Shown piece after piece: positions 1-8,724 of a stretch of DNA of 64,000 nucleotides. This stretch comes from Pseudomonadota bacterium (GTDB lineage Bacteria > Pseudomonadota > Gammaproteobacteria > Steroidobacterales > Steroidobacteraceae): contig JAJZSQ010000001.1 of NCBI GenBank assembly GCA_021849615.1, positions 31,357 through 95,356 of the forward strand, read 5' to 3'. The notes beneath the pieces are model-generated. The model saw nothing but the letters and a program-made list of their open reading frames with translations. It did no database searches and was not told where the DNA came from. The position numbers were made by a program, and so were the translations under genes. Within the stretch, counting starts at the first letter, position 1. The number at the start of each line of letters is the position of its first letter.

Positions 1-1
1 T

Positions 2-130
2 CGCAACGTATGCCTCATCGGCTATTACACCTCGATGAGCGGCGTTGCGCAGCTCGGCTACGTGGGATACCAGCCCTCTGCGACCTTCAAGGGGCCGCCG
101 CCCGAAGTTCTGGCCCTGCTCGGCGTGTGA
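2..130 (+). CDS. C-terminal 42 codons of a gene truncated by the window edge, product unassigned
   Basis: Frame 2 is open from base 2 to TGA at 128-130: RNVCLIGYYTSMSGVAQLGYVGYQPSATFKGPPPEVLALLGV. Absent from the ORF track because it has no start. Confidence 0.5.
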   Translation, partial: RNVCLIGYYTSMSGVAQLGYVGYQPSATFKGPPPEVLALLGV

Positions 131-234
131 GGCGCTCTGCTCGCCGCAAGGCGGCTTCGGCGGCCTGCTTGCTTCTTGCCGCCCGCTCTTCTATCTTATA
201 TAAGACGTATGGGTTAAATATCAGAGGGGGGGTC

Positions 235-2562
235 ATGATATTTCGTCGTACTGGAATGCTGCTTCTCGCAGCATTGCTTCTTTCATCGCCGAGCTTTGCG
301 GCATCGCCAACCTCGGACGCGACTGTGCAGAAATCCAGCGGGGCCACGCTCGCTGAAATCGTAGTAACCGCCGAGAAACGTCACCAGTCACTGCTGGAAG
401 TTCCAGCTGCCCTCAGCGTCGTCACCGGTTCGGCGCTGCGGACCGCGGGGATCGATAGTGCCGAAAGTCTGCAGCAGCTCGTGCCGACGCTGACTTTCGA
501 GCGCGGCTCAACCAATTCCAACGCTACATTGGCGATCCGCGGCATTGGTACCCAATCATTCTCGCCGGCGGCCCAGCCGAGCGTTGCGGTCGTCATCGAT
601 GGCGTAGTCATGGGACGGCCGGGAATGGCTTTTGGTGCCTTCACTGACGTTAATCGCGTGGAAGTTCTCAATGGTCCCCAGGGCACCCTCTACGGAATGA
701 ACGCCACAGCCGGCGTGCTCAATGTCGTGACGCCAGATCCCACACGCCATTTTGAGGGACATGCGAGCGTTTCATGGTACGAAGGGCATGAATACCATGC
801 GAACTTGAATCTCTCCGGCCCTCTCAACGATCACATCGGGTACCAGGTCTCGGCCATCTACCAGGATTTCCCCGGGAACATCTATAACGTCTACAATCAT
901 CAGCAGACGAATGGATATCGTCGGCAGGGCATTCGCGGGAAGATCGTCGACGATGTCAGCAATGTATTGAAGGTGACCCTTGAGGGTAATTACTATCACT
1001 CGGACGATCATTGCTGCGCGGACGTGCTCGGCGCCTATATCCCGAACTCTGCGTGGACGAATGTTTTCCTGCCGGAGCTGCAGCCATCAGTTCCGGGGCC
1101 AAAGTCTCTCAACATCAACAACGACACGATTCCGAGCCAGATCAACACCAACGCCGGTGTTTCAGCTACGGTCGAGTGGAATCTGGGCAAGGACACATTG
1201 ACGTCAATCTCTGCTTTCCAGCGCTGGTACAACTTCCAGGGCCGAGATGGCGACTTCCATGCAGGCTGCTGCAGTTACGTCAATCCGCTCGACATCAAAA
1301 TGCACGATCGCGGCGGACTGGACTTCAAACAGTACAGCGAGGAGATCCGTCTTGCATCTCCTGTCAACCAGTTTGCCAGCTATACGGTCGGTGCATTCAT
1401 CTGGCACTCCGATGAGCAGGACTATTTCAGTCGCCATGTTGAGCAATGCACTGCCTCAACGCTGCCTGCCGATGCGACTGGCTTTCAGCCTTGCGCGGTC
1501 GGCATGAGTACGTATCTAAACACGACCGGAACAGCCCATTTTGATACTCGAAACGACAGCCAGGCACTGTTTGGCCAGACGACGATTCATCTGACTAAAC
1601 GTCTCAGCCTTATCGCCGGTGGACGCTACACTCACGATTACGTCGCTTACACATTCAATCGCGCGGATTCTCCGGCCACTGGGCCCGGCATCGCCCCCGG
1701 TTATACGGGAACGGGCAATACAGCGAACAATGGCTGGTCCGCGAAGGGCGGGGTCAAATACGATATCACGCCGAACTCCGTTGCTTACGCCACATACAGT
1801 CGCGGTTGGCTGGGTCCGGCCTACAATGTCTTTTTCAATATGTCGGCATTGAACGCGGCTCCGGTCGCTCCGGAGACTGCCAATGACTTCGAGCTCGGGC
1901 TGAAGAATCAGTTCTTTGACCACACGCTGGTCGTCAATCTTGCGGCATGGTACGAGACATTCAACAATTTCCAGGCAAACAGCTTCGTAGTCACCAATGG
2001 CTCCGTGACGACGAGCCTGACCAACGCGGGTACTGTACGTTCCACCGGCGTTTCGGCCGACTTTGACTGGCAGCCAACCCGCAGGTTCTCCGTCTCTGGC
2101 GGCTACTCCTACGACAAAGCTTACATCGTGTCGTATACCTGCGCCGGGCAAGTGGGCGCGGCGCTGACCAGTTGCCGAGATTCGCATCAAGGGGAGATGT
2201 TCCCCTTTGCGCCGAAGAACAAGCTCACCATCATGCCGAGCTGGTTGTTGCCGCTGCACGACGTCTCGTACACGGCACGACTTAACTTGACATACTCGTA
2301 CACCAGTCGCACGAACTTTGACATCGATCCGAATCCGATGGCGCAGCAGCCGGCGTACTCGCTGCTCGGCGCGTCCTTGGTCTTCGGGTTCCATCATGGC
2401 AAATACCATCTGAGCTTGATCGGACGCAACCTGACGAACCAGTTCTATACTGTCTTCATCACGCCGACTGGAAATGGAATTTCTCCGGGCTCGTACCAGC
2501 GCTTGCAGGTGCCCCGCGACGCCTTCCGCTACTGGGGAGTGAAATTTTCGACTAATTTCTGA
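235..2562 (+). CDS. TonB-dependent outer membrane receptor
   Basis: Signal peptide MIFRRTGMLLLAALLLSSPSFA; plug LAEIVVTAEKRHQSLLEVPAALSVVTG; GPQGTLYGMNATAGVLNVVT; C-terminal beta-barrel ending in an aromatic strand (YWGVKFSTNF). ATG 235 preferred over the ORF-track start at 10. Confidence 0.95.
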   Translation: MIFRRTGMLLLAALLLSSPSFAASPTSDATVQKSSGATLAEIVVTAEKRHQSLLEVPAALSVVTGSALRTAGIDSAESLQQLVPTLTFERGSTNSNATLAIRGIGTQSFSPAAQPSVAVVIDGVVMGRPGMAFGAFTDVNRVEVLNGPQGTLYGMNATAGVLNVVTPDPTRHFEGHASVSWYEGHEYHANLNLSGPLNDHIGYQVSAIYQDFPGNIYNVYNHQQTNGYRRQGIRGKIVDDVSNVLKVTLEGNYYHSDDHCCADVLGAYIPNSAWTNVFLPELQPSVPGPKSLNINNDTIPSQINTNAGVSATVEWNLGKDTLTSISAFQRWYNFQGRDGDFHAGCCSYVNPLDIKMHDRGGLDFKQYSEEIRLASPVNQFASYTVGAFIWHSDEQDYFSRHVEQCTASTLPADATGFQPCAVGMSTYLNTTGTAHFDTRNDSQALFGQTTIHLTKRLSLIAGGRYTHDYVAYTFNRADSPATGPGIAPGYTGTGNTANNGWSAKGGVKYDITPNSVAYATYSRGWLGPAYNVFFNMSALNAAPVAPETANDFELGLKNQFFDHTLVVNLAAWYETFNNFQANSFVVTNGSVTTSLTNAGTVRSTGVSADFDWQPTRRFSVSGGYSYDKAYIVSYTCAGQVGAALTSCRDSHQGEMFPFAPKNKLTIMPSWLLPLHDVSYTARLNLTYSYTSRTNFDIDPNPMAQQPAYSLLGASLVFGFHHGKYHLSLIGRNLTNQFYTVFITPTGNGISPGSYQRLQVPRDAFRYWGVKFSTNF

Positions 2563-2571
2563 CCCGTTGAT

Positions 2572-2609
2572 GGCTGCCGGCGCAGAGCAATGAGCGCCGG
2601 CAGCCCTTT
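2572..2609 (+). terminator. Probable intrinsic terminator after the TonB-dependent receptor
   Basis: Perfect 12-bp inverted repeat GGCTGCCGGCGC / GCGCCGGCAGCC with 10-nt loop, followed by CTTTG (short T tract). Confidence 0.6.
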
Positions 2610-2780
2610 GCGCGCCGCCCAGATTTCCACTTAAATTGCAGGCGTTCCGAATAGGTTGCGCTGCCATCCGGCGCTCGCCGGCTGTGCCATCGCGCAATCG
2701 CTCCTCCGCGCAGTGACCGGGGGACGCACGGCTGTGTGCTACCATCGCTCCCCTCAATCTGGCCGGGGGGCGGGAAGTAG

Positions 2781-4970
2781 ATGAAAACCATAATTCGCGT
2801 CGCGTTTCTGCCGTTGCTGCTCGCTGCCTGCTCGAGTTCGCACGCAACTCACCCGGTGTCTCTGCACTACCCGCATGCGCGACGGGATAAGACCGTCGAT
2901 GTTTATTTTGGAACGCGCGTGTCGGCTCCCTATCAGTGGATGGAGAACATGAAGAGCCCGGCGCTGCATCGCTGGGTGCAGGCCGAGAACCGGCTGACGA
3001 ATGCCTATCTCGCCAAAATCCCGGTGCGCGGATGGATCAAGCAGCGGCTGACGCAGCTGGCCAATTTCGCCAAAGAGACGACGCCAGTACAGGTTGCCGG
3101 GTCCCGGATCTTTTTCCGGCGCAACTCCGGCCTGCAGAATCAGTCGGTCCTGTACGTACAGGATTCGCCGTCTGCGAAGCCGCGGGTGCTCATCGACCCG
3201 AACAAGCTTTCACCGAATGGTTCAATTGCGCTGGCGGATTTCGAGCCATCGCCGGACGGGAAGTATCTCGCCTACGCCTTGTCCAAAGGCGGCTCGGACT
3301 GGGAAACGGTTCACGTCATGGATGTGGCTACAGGCAAGACCCTGCCGGACGCGGTGCGGTGGGTAAAGTTCTCGAATATCGCCTGGACGAACGGCGATAA
3401 CGGCTTCTTCTACTCACGCTACCCGAAGCCACCAAAGAATGACCGGATCAATGACGCGGTCGTAAATCAGGCGCTATATTTTCACTTGCTCGGCACGCCC
3501 CAGCGCGAGGACAAGCTCATCTACCGACGGCCGGATCTGCCGCGGTGGATCATCGAGGGTCAGGTGAGTGAGAACGGGCGCTACTTGTTCGTGACGCTCG
3601 TGAATGGTACCTCGACGCACAATGAGCTTTACGTCGCGAATCTTGGCAATCCCCGTCGTCCAAATGTGACGGCCCACCTGCGGCCTCTTTACACGAAGAA
3701 CGATGCCGAATACGCCTTCGTCGGTATCGTTGGACGTACTGTCTATCTGCAGACAACTCTGGATGCGCCGCGGGGGCGCATCGTAGCGGCGAATCTGAGC
3801 ACGCCGGCCGCGGTTCACTGGCGAACCGTGGTGCCGCAAGGCAAAGGGGTCATCCAGGGAGCGGCGCTGTCTGCCGGGCACCTGGCGGTCGATGCGCAGA
3901 TTGTAGCGACCAGCCGACTGCGCCTATATGACCTGAATGGGAAGAAGCTACGCGGGGTGCCACTGCCGACGCTCGGCACGGTCACCTCGGTGTCGGCGCG
4001 GATGGATTCGCCGGCGATTTATTATGGTTTCACGTCATTTCTGTACCCGGAGCGCATCTATCGCTATGAGGTGCGCAGTGGCAGCGAATCCACGGTGTTC
4101 AAGCCGAAACTGAACTTCGACGCTGCACCTTATGAAGTCCGCCAAGTCTTTTATCATTCGAAAGACGGGGCCCAGGTGCCGATGTTCATCGTTTCCGCGC
4201 GTGGCGTTAAACTCGATGGACACAATCCCACGATCCTTTATGGGTACGGTGGGTTCGACATCACCATCACGCCGTATTTCAATCCCATGCTGGCAGTCTG
4301 GCTGGAACTCGGCGGCGTCTATGCCGTTCCCAATCTGCGCGGGGGTGGCGTCTATGGACAGAAGTGGCACCGAGCCGGCATGTTGGGCAACAAGCAGAAC
4401 GTGTTCAATGATTTCGCCTGGGCGGCGAAGTATCTGATCAAGAACGGCTACACCTCTTCGGCGCGCCTGGGCATCCAGGGCTATTCGAACGGCGGACTGT
4501 TGACGGGTGCGTCCATTACGCAACGGCCTAAGCTGTTCGGCGCGGCGTACATCGGGCACGGTGTGCTCGATATGCTTCGCTATCAGGACTTCTCCGGCGG
4601 TGCGCTCTGGGCGCCCGAATATGGCTTATCCAGCAATCCCAAAGCGTTCAAGTGGCTGTACGCCTACTCACCGCTGCAGAATGTGAAGCAGGGCACTTGT
4701 TATCCCCCAACGTTGATCACGACCTCGTGGGATGACGACCGGGTGGTGCCGATGCACGAATTCAAATTCACGGCTGCGATGCAGCATGCGCAGGCCTGTG
4801 CCAACCCGATTCTGCTGCACACGACCGGTGCGACCAGCCACATCTATATGCCGCTCGACAAGCAGATCGCTCAATCGGCAGACGTCTGGGGATTCGAGGC
4901 CTACAATCTCGGCATCAAGCAGGTGCCTGCGGCCCTGCTCAAATCCGCGGCTCCGTCGGCGACGCACTGA
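2781..4970 (+). CDS. Prolyl oligopeptidase family serine peptidase (S9A), predicted lipoprotein
   Basis: Lipobox LLLAACSS; propeller domain DWETVHVMDVATGK; catalytic GYSNGGLL, WDDDRV, TGATSHIY. Confidence 0.92.
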   Translation: MKTIIRVAFLPLLLAACSSSHATHPVSLHYPHARRDKTVDVYFGTRVSAPYQWMENMKSPALHRWVQAENRLTNAYLAKIPVRGWIKQRLTQLANFAKETTPVQVAGSRIFFRRNSGLQNQSVLYVQDSPSAKPRVLIDPNKLSPNGSIALADFEPSPDGKYLAYALSKGGSDWETVHVMDVATGKTLPDAVRWVKFSNIAWTNGDNGFFYSRYPKPPKNDRINDAVVNQALYFHLLGTPQREDKLIYRRPDLPRWIIEGQVSENGRYLFVTLVNGTSTHNELYVANLGNPRRPNVTAHLRPLYTKNDAEYAFVGIVGRTVYLQTTLDAPRGRIVAANLSTPAAVHWRTVVPQGKGVIQGAALSAGHLAVDAQIVATSRLRLYDLNGKKLRGVPLPTLGTVTSVSARMDSPAIYYGFTSFLYPERIYRYEVRSGSESTVFKPKLNFDAAPYEVRQVFYHSKDGAQVPMFIVSARGVKLDGHNPTILYGYGGFDITITPYFNPMLAVWLELGGVYAVPNLRGGGVYGQKWHRAGMLGNKQNVFNDFAWAAKYLIKNGYTSSARLGIQGYSNGGLLTGASITQRPKLFGAAYIGHGVLDMLRYQDFSGGALWAPEYGLSSNPKAFKWLYAYSPLQNVKQGTCYPPTLITTSWDDDRVVPMHEFKFTAAMQHAQACANPILLHTTGATSHIYMPLDKQIAQSADVWGFEAYNLGIKQVPAALLKSAAPSATH

Positions 4971-5124
4971 ATTGCGCCCCATCCGCTCGTGCCGTACCGC
5001 TCCCGGTGTCTTGCCGGTGGCGGTACGGCGCAGAGGGTGCGGCACAGAGCGTTTGACGAAAATTATCGACCGATGGGACGTGAGCGACCGTTCGCGACTC
5101 CATCCATCAGTTTGAGGTGCACTC

Positions 5125-6762
5125 ATGGCAGGCCCCGCAAAACTCAGGCGCGATGCAGGATTGATCGGTCTTCTGTATGCCAGTCTCGGCAGTATTATTG
5201 GCTCGGGATGGCTGTTCGGTGCGTTGCACGCTGCGACGCAGGCCGGGCCGCGTAGTGTGTGGTCCTGGATTATCGGTGCGGTTTCGATCCTCTTCCTGGC
5301 ATTCGTGTTTGCCGAACTCGCCACAATGTTCCCGAATTCCGGCGCCCTCGTGCACATGACTCACGTCAGTCACGGCGACTTCGTCGGAAAGATCTGGACC
5401 TGGATTCTATTTCTGGCATTCGTGTCCATACCGCCAGTCGAGGTCAGTGCAGTACTGACTTATGCCAACAATTACCTGCCGGGACTCATTAACCCGCATT
5501 CCGGTCTGATGACCAGCCGCGGCATAGCAATCGCGGCGTTCTTGCTGGCTGTAACCGTGGCGCTGAATTTTCTTGCTGTTCGTTGGGTCATTGCCATCAA
5601 CAGCATCGCCACCTGGTGGAAGGTGATCATTCCTATAGCCACCATTGGCGTTTTGATGGCGTACTCGTTTCATCCGCACAACATGGTTTCTCATGTCCAC
5701 AGCACGCCGGTGAGCGGTGTGTTCACCGCGGTTGCGACGGCCGGCATCATCTTCAGCTTCTTTGGATTCCAGCAAGCCATTGCGCTGGCCGGTGAAACGC
5801 GAAACCCCAGTCGATATGTGCCCATCGCGCTCATTATCTCCGTCGTGATCGGCATGCTGATCTACGTCGGGCTGCAGGTGTCATTCATCACGGCGCTGCG
5901 GCCCCAGGATATGAGTGCCGGGTGGGGACACCTGCATTTTTCAGGCATGTTTGGCCCCCTGGCGGCGATTGCAGTGACCGTGGGCGCAGTGTGGTGGGCC
6001 GTGCTGCTATACGTTGATGCACTCATCTCGCCACTCGGAACGGCGTTCATCTATATTGCCGCAAGTCCGCGCATCATCATGGCGGCCGGCGAGATGGGCA
6101 ATGCGCCTCAACAGGTGACGCACCTGAATCGACACGGCGTGCCCTGGGTGGGGTTGGTGGTCACCTACATCGTCGGGGTGATGTTCTTCTTTCCGTTCCC
6201 GTCCTGGCAGAAGCTGGTGTCGGCGGTCTCGCTGATCACGGTGCTGTCGTACAGCATCGGTCCGGTCATTCTCCTGAGACTGCGCGCCGCGCTGCCGGAT
6301 GCGCCGCGCCCTTTTCGCCTCAAGGCAGCCGGAGTGCTCGCACCGATTGCTTTCATCGCATCGAACTGGATCATCTACTGGACCGGCTACACGGTCGCTA
6401 AGTGGATGTTCAGCGCGGTCTTCGCCTACATCATTGCGTACCTGGTGTGGTTCTTCCTGATCCGCCGCAGGCCTGCGAGCAAGCTTGGTTGGCAACAGGC
6501 GTGGTGGACGATCCCGTATCTGGGCGGCATGTGGCTGGTGAGCGACCTGGGTCCGAGCGGAGTCATGGGAGGACGCGGAGTGATCGGATTTTTCACCGGA
6601 ATGTGGATCATTGCGGGATTCAGTCTCGTCGTGCTGTGGCTCGCATTGCGCTCGGGCCAGAGCCCCGTTGAAGCGCAACATTGTGCGGATCGGGTCAAGA
6701 CGCTGGGTTCGAGCGGGGTGGATTCGCGCGCGCTCGCCGAGGATGTGGAGCCTGCGCCGTGA
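5125..6762 (+). CDS. APC-superfamily amino acid permease
   Basis: N-terminal GSIIGSGWLFG, about 12 hydrophobic helices, GFQQAIALAGETRNPSRYVPIALI. Confidence 0.9.
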   Translation: MAGPAKLRRDAGLIGLLYASLGSIIGSGWLFGALHAATQAGPRSVWSWIIGAVSILFLAFVFAELATMFPNSGALVHMTHVSHGDFVGKIWTWILFLAFVSIPPVEVSAVLTYANNYLPGLINPHSGLMTSRGIAIAAFLLAVTVALNFLAVRWVIAINSIATWWKVIIPIATIGVLMAYSFHPHNMVSHVHSTPVSGVFTAVATAGIIFSFFGFQQAIALAGETRNPSRYVPIALIISVVIGMLIYVGLQVSFITALRPQDMSAGWGHLHFSGMFGPLAAIAVTVGAVWWAVLLYVDALISPLGTAFIYIAASPRIIMAAGEMGNAPQQVTHLNRHGVPWVGLVVTYIVGVMFFFPFPSWQKLVSAVSLITVLSYSIGPVILLRLRAALPDAPRPFRLKAAGVLAPIAFIASNWIIYWTGYTVAKWMFSAVFAYIIAYLVWFFLIRRRPASKLGWQQAWWTIPYLGGMWLVSDLGPSGVMGGRGVIGFFTGMWIIAGFSLVVLWLALRSGQSPVEAQHCADRVKTLGSSGVDSRALAEDVEPAP

Positions 6763-6924
6763 ATTTGTGATAGATGGGACCAGTCGAGGCAGAGGCGCGC
6801 TCGTAACTCCGCGCCATGATCGGTTGAGGCCTGCGGGTTGACGTGGGGAGTTATCCGGCATGAGATCCGGGCAATCGCCGCCGGCGCGAGTGACGCTTGG
6901 TGCCGTGGGCGAAGGAGGCCTCCC

Positions 6925-7788
6925 GTGAATTCGATTCTCAATGCGGCGGCCGGCGGACCGCTTGCGCTCGGCGGCGAACTCTCTATTCATCGCCTCGGAT
7001 TCGGGGCGATGCGCATCACTGGACCGGGCGTGTGGGGCCACCCGCCAGACATTTCATTAGCCGTACGACTGCTGCGCAGGGCGGTGCATCTCGGAGTCAA
7101 TTTCATCGATACGGCTGATGCCTATGGTCCGGAGGTCAGTGAGAATCTCCTGGCCCGCGCGTTGTATCCCTATCCGGCGGATCTGGTCATCGCCACTAAA
7201 GGGGGCTTGGTCCGCCCCGGCCCCGGGGAGTGGGTGCGCGACGGTCGACCGGTGCACCTGCGCGGGGCGTGCGAGGCGAGTCTCAAGCGGCTAAGGCGCG
7301 AGCGCATCGATTTGTATCAGCTGCACGCACTGGATCCCGCCGTGCCCCTGGAGGAATCCGTCGGTGAACTCGGGCGACTGCGCGCCGAGGGGAAGGTGCG
7401 TCATATCGGTGTCTCCAATGTGACCCTCGAGGAGTTGCGTCGCTGCGAGCGCGTGGTCCCGGTGGTTGCGGTGCAGAATCGCTTCAACATTCGGGACCGC
7501 CACGGTGATGACGTCCTCGAGCATTGTGCTGCGCGTGGCACGGCGTTCCTGCCCTGGGCACCCCTGGGTTCGGGTCGGCATGCCGGTGGCGGAGAGGTCC
7601 CTGCGGCATTGGCGCATCTCGCCGAGCGTCGGGGGATTTCCGCCGCACAGGCCGCGATTGCGTGGCTGCTGCAGCGGGCATCCGTCGTGGTGCCGATTCC
7701 GGGGACCGCCTCCATGGGGCACTTGGAGGAGAACATCGCCGCAGCAGGCATTGTGTTGACCGCGGAGGAACTCCGGAGCATCGGCTGA
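6925..7788 (+). CDS. Aldo/keto reductase
   Basis: GVNFIDTADAYGPEVSE, TKGG, RIDLYQLHALD, GKVRHIGVSN, VPIPGT. GTG 6925 preceded by GGAGG. Confidence 0.92.
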   Translation: MNSILNAAAGGPLALGGELSIHRLGFGAMRITGPGVWGHPPDISLAVRLLRRAVHLGVNFIDTADAYGPEVSENLLARALYPYPADLVIATKGGLVRPGPGEWVRDGRPVHLRGACEASLKRLRRERIDLYQLHALDPAVPLEESVGELGRLRAEGKVRHIGVSNVTLEELRRCERVVPVVAVQNRFNIRDRHGDDVLEHCAARGTAFLPWAPLGSGRHAGGGEVPAALAHLAERRGISAAQAAIAWLLQRASVVVPIPGTASMGHLEENIAAAGIVLTAEELRSIG

Positions 7789-7987
7789 TCATGCGGGCCG
7801 GTGTCCTGCGCGACCCGTGAGGCACGCCTTTTTGTACCCGCCTAGGTAGTTTCTCTGATGCGCCGTCTTTCGGACCGTAGGAAAGTTCGCCTCGTGTGGT
7901 GATCGCCTGGGTGCAGCGCCTGATCTCGGGTGCGCGCAACATGCTGGGCGAAGCGGGCTGCAATCCTTTTCGATTTGGGAGAGACTC

Positions 7988-8698
7988 ATGGCAGTACATC
8001 CCTTCAAGCGCGCACTGCAAAGTGCCGCACTCGCCGCGTGCGTCCTCGGAGCAGTCCAGAGCGCTGCCGTGGCGCAGGTGAGCATCGGTGTGGGTGTCGC
8101 CGTGCCGGGCATGCGGATCGGGATCAATGTACCGGCCTATCCGTATCTGGTGCCGGTGCCTGGTTATCCCGTCTATTACGCCCCGGATCTCGACGTCAAT
8201 TTGTTCTTCTACGACGGCTACTACTGGACGTTCGCGGATGATGCGTGGTATTCGAGCACCTGGTACAACGGTCCGTGGTATCTGGTGCCTCCGGAGCGTG
8301 TGCCGGATTTCATTCTGCGGGTTCCGGTCGGCTTCTATCGACGTCCGCCGCCATTCTTCCTGCATTGGAGTCGCAATGAGCCGCCGCGCTGGGCACAGCA
8401 TTGGGGCCCGCGCTGGCAGCACAGCCGCCCTGACTGGGATCGATGGAACCGACGCGCGCCGCCGCCCCGTGCACCGCTGCCGCGCTATCAGCGCAGCTAC
8501 CCACAACAGCGCTACCCGGGGCCGGGCGAGCAGCGGACCCTGGAGAATCGCTATTACCGCTTCCCGCAGCATCCCGGGCCGCAGGGCCGTGAACGTCCCC
8601 GCCCGCAGCCGCGCTATCAGCAGCAGCGCCCGAACCCCCAACAGCAGCAGCGCGAGCGGGAGCGTCAGCCTCGACGAGGTGAACATCCGCCCGTCTGA
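7988..8698 (+). CDS. Secreted Tyr/Trp/Pro-rich hypothetical protein with Pro/Gln/Arg-rich tail
   Basis: Signal peptide then YPVYYAPDLDVNLFFYDGYYWTFADDAWYSSTWYNGPW; low-complexity C-terminus. Confidence 0.7.
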   Translation: MAVHPFKRALQSAALAACVLGAVQSAAVAQVSIGVGVAVPGMRIGINVPAYPYLVPVPGYPVYYAPDLDVNLFFYDGYYWTFADDAWYSSTWYNGPWYLVPPERVPDFILRVPVGFYRRPPPFFLHWSRNEPPRWAQHWGPRWQHSRPDWDRWNRRAPPPRAPLPRYQRSYPQQRYPGPGEQRTLENRYYRFPQHPGPQGRERPRPQPRYQQQRPNPQQQQRERERQPRRGEHPPV

Positions 8699-8724
8699 CG
8701 GTACGCCGTGAACACGCAACTCGA

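Noticed and set aside
10-234. N-terminal extension of the TonB receptor ORF
   Set aside because: Overlaps the stop of the upstream partial gene and lacks signal-peptide character; ATG 235 starts a proper signal peptide.
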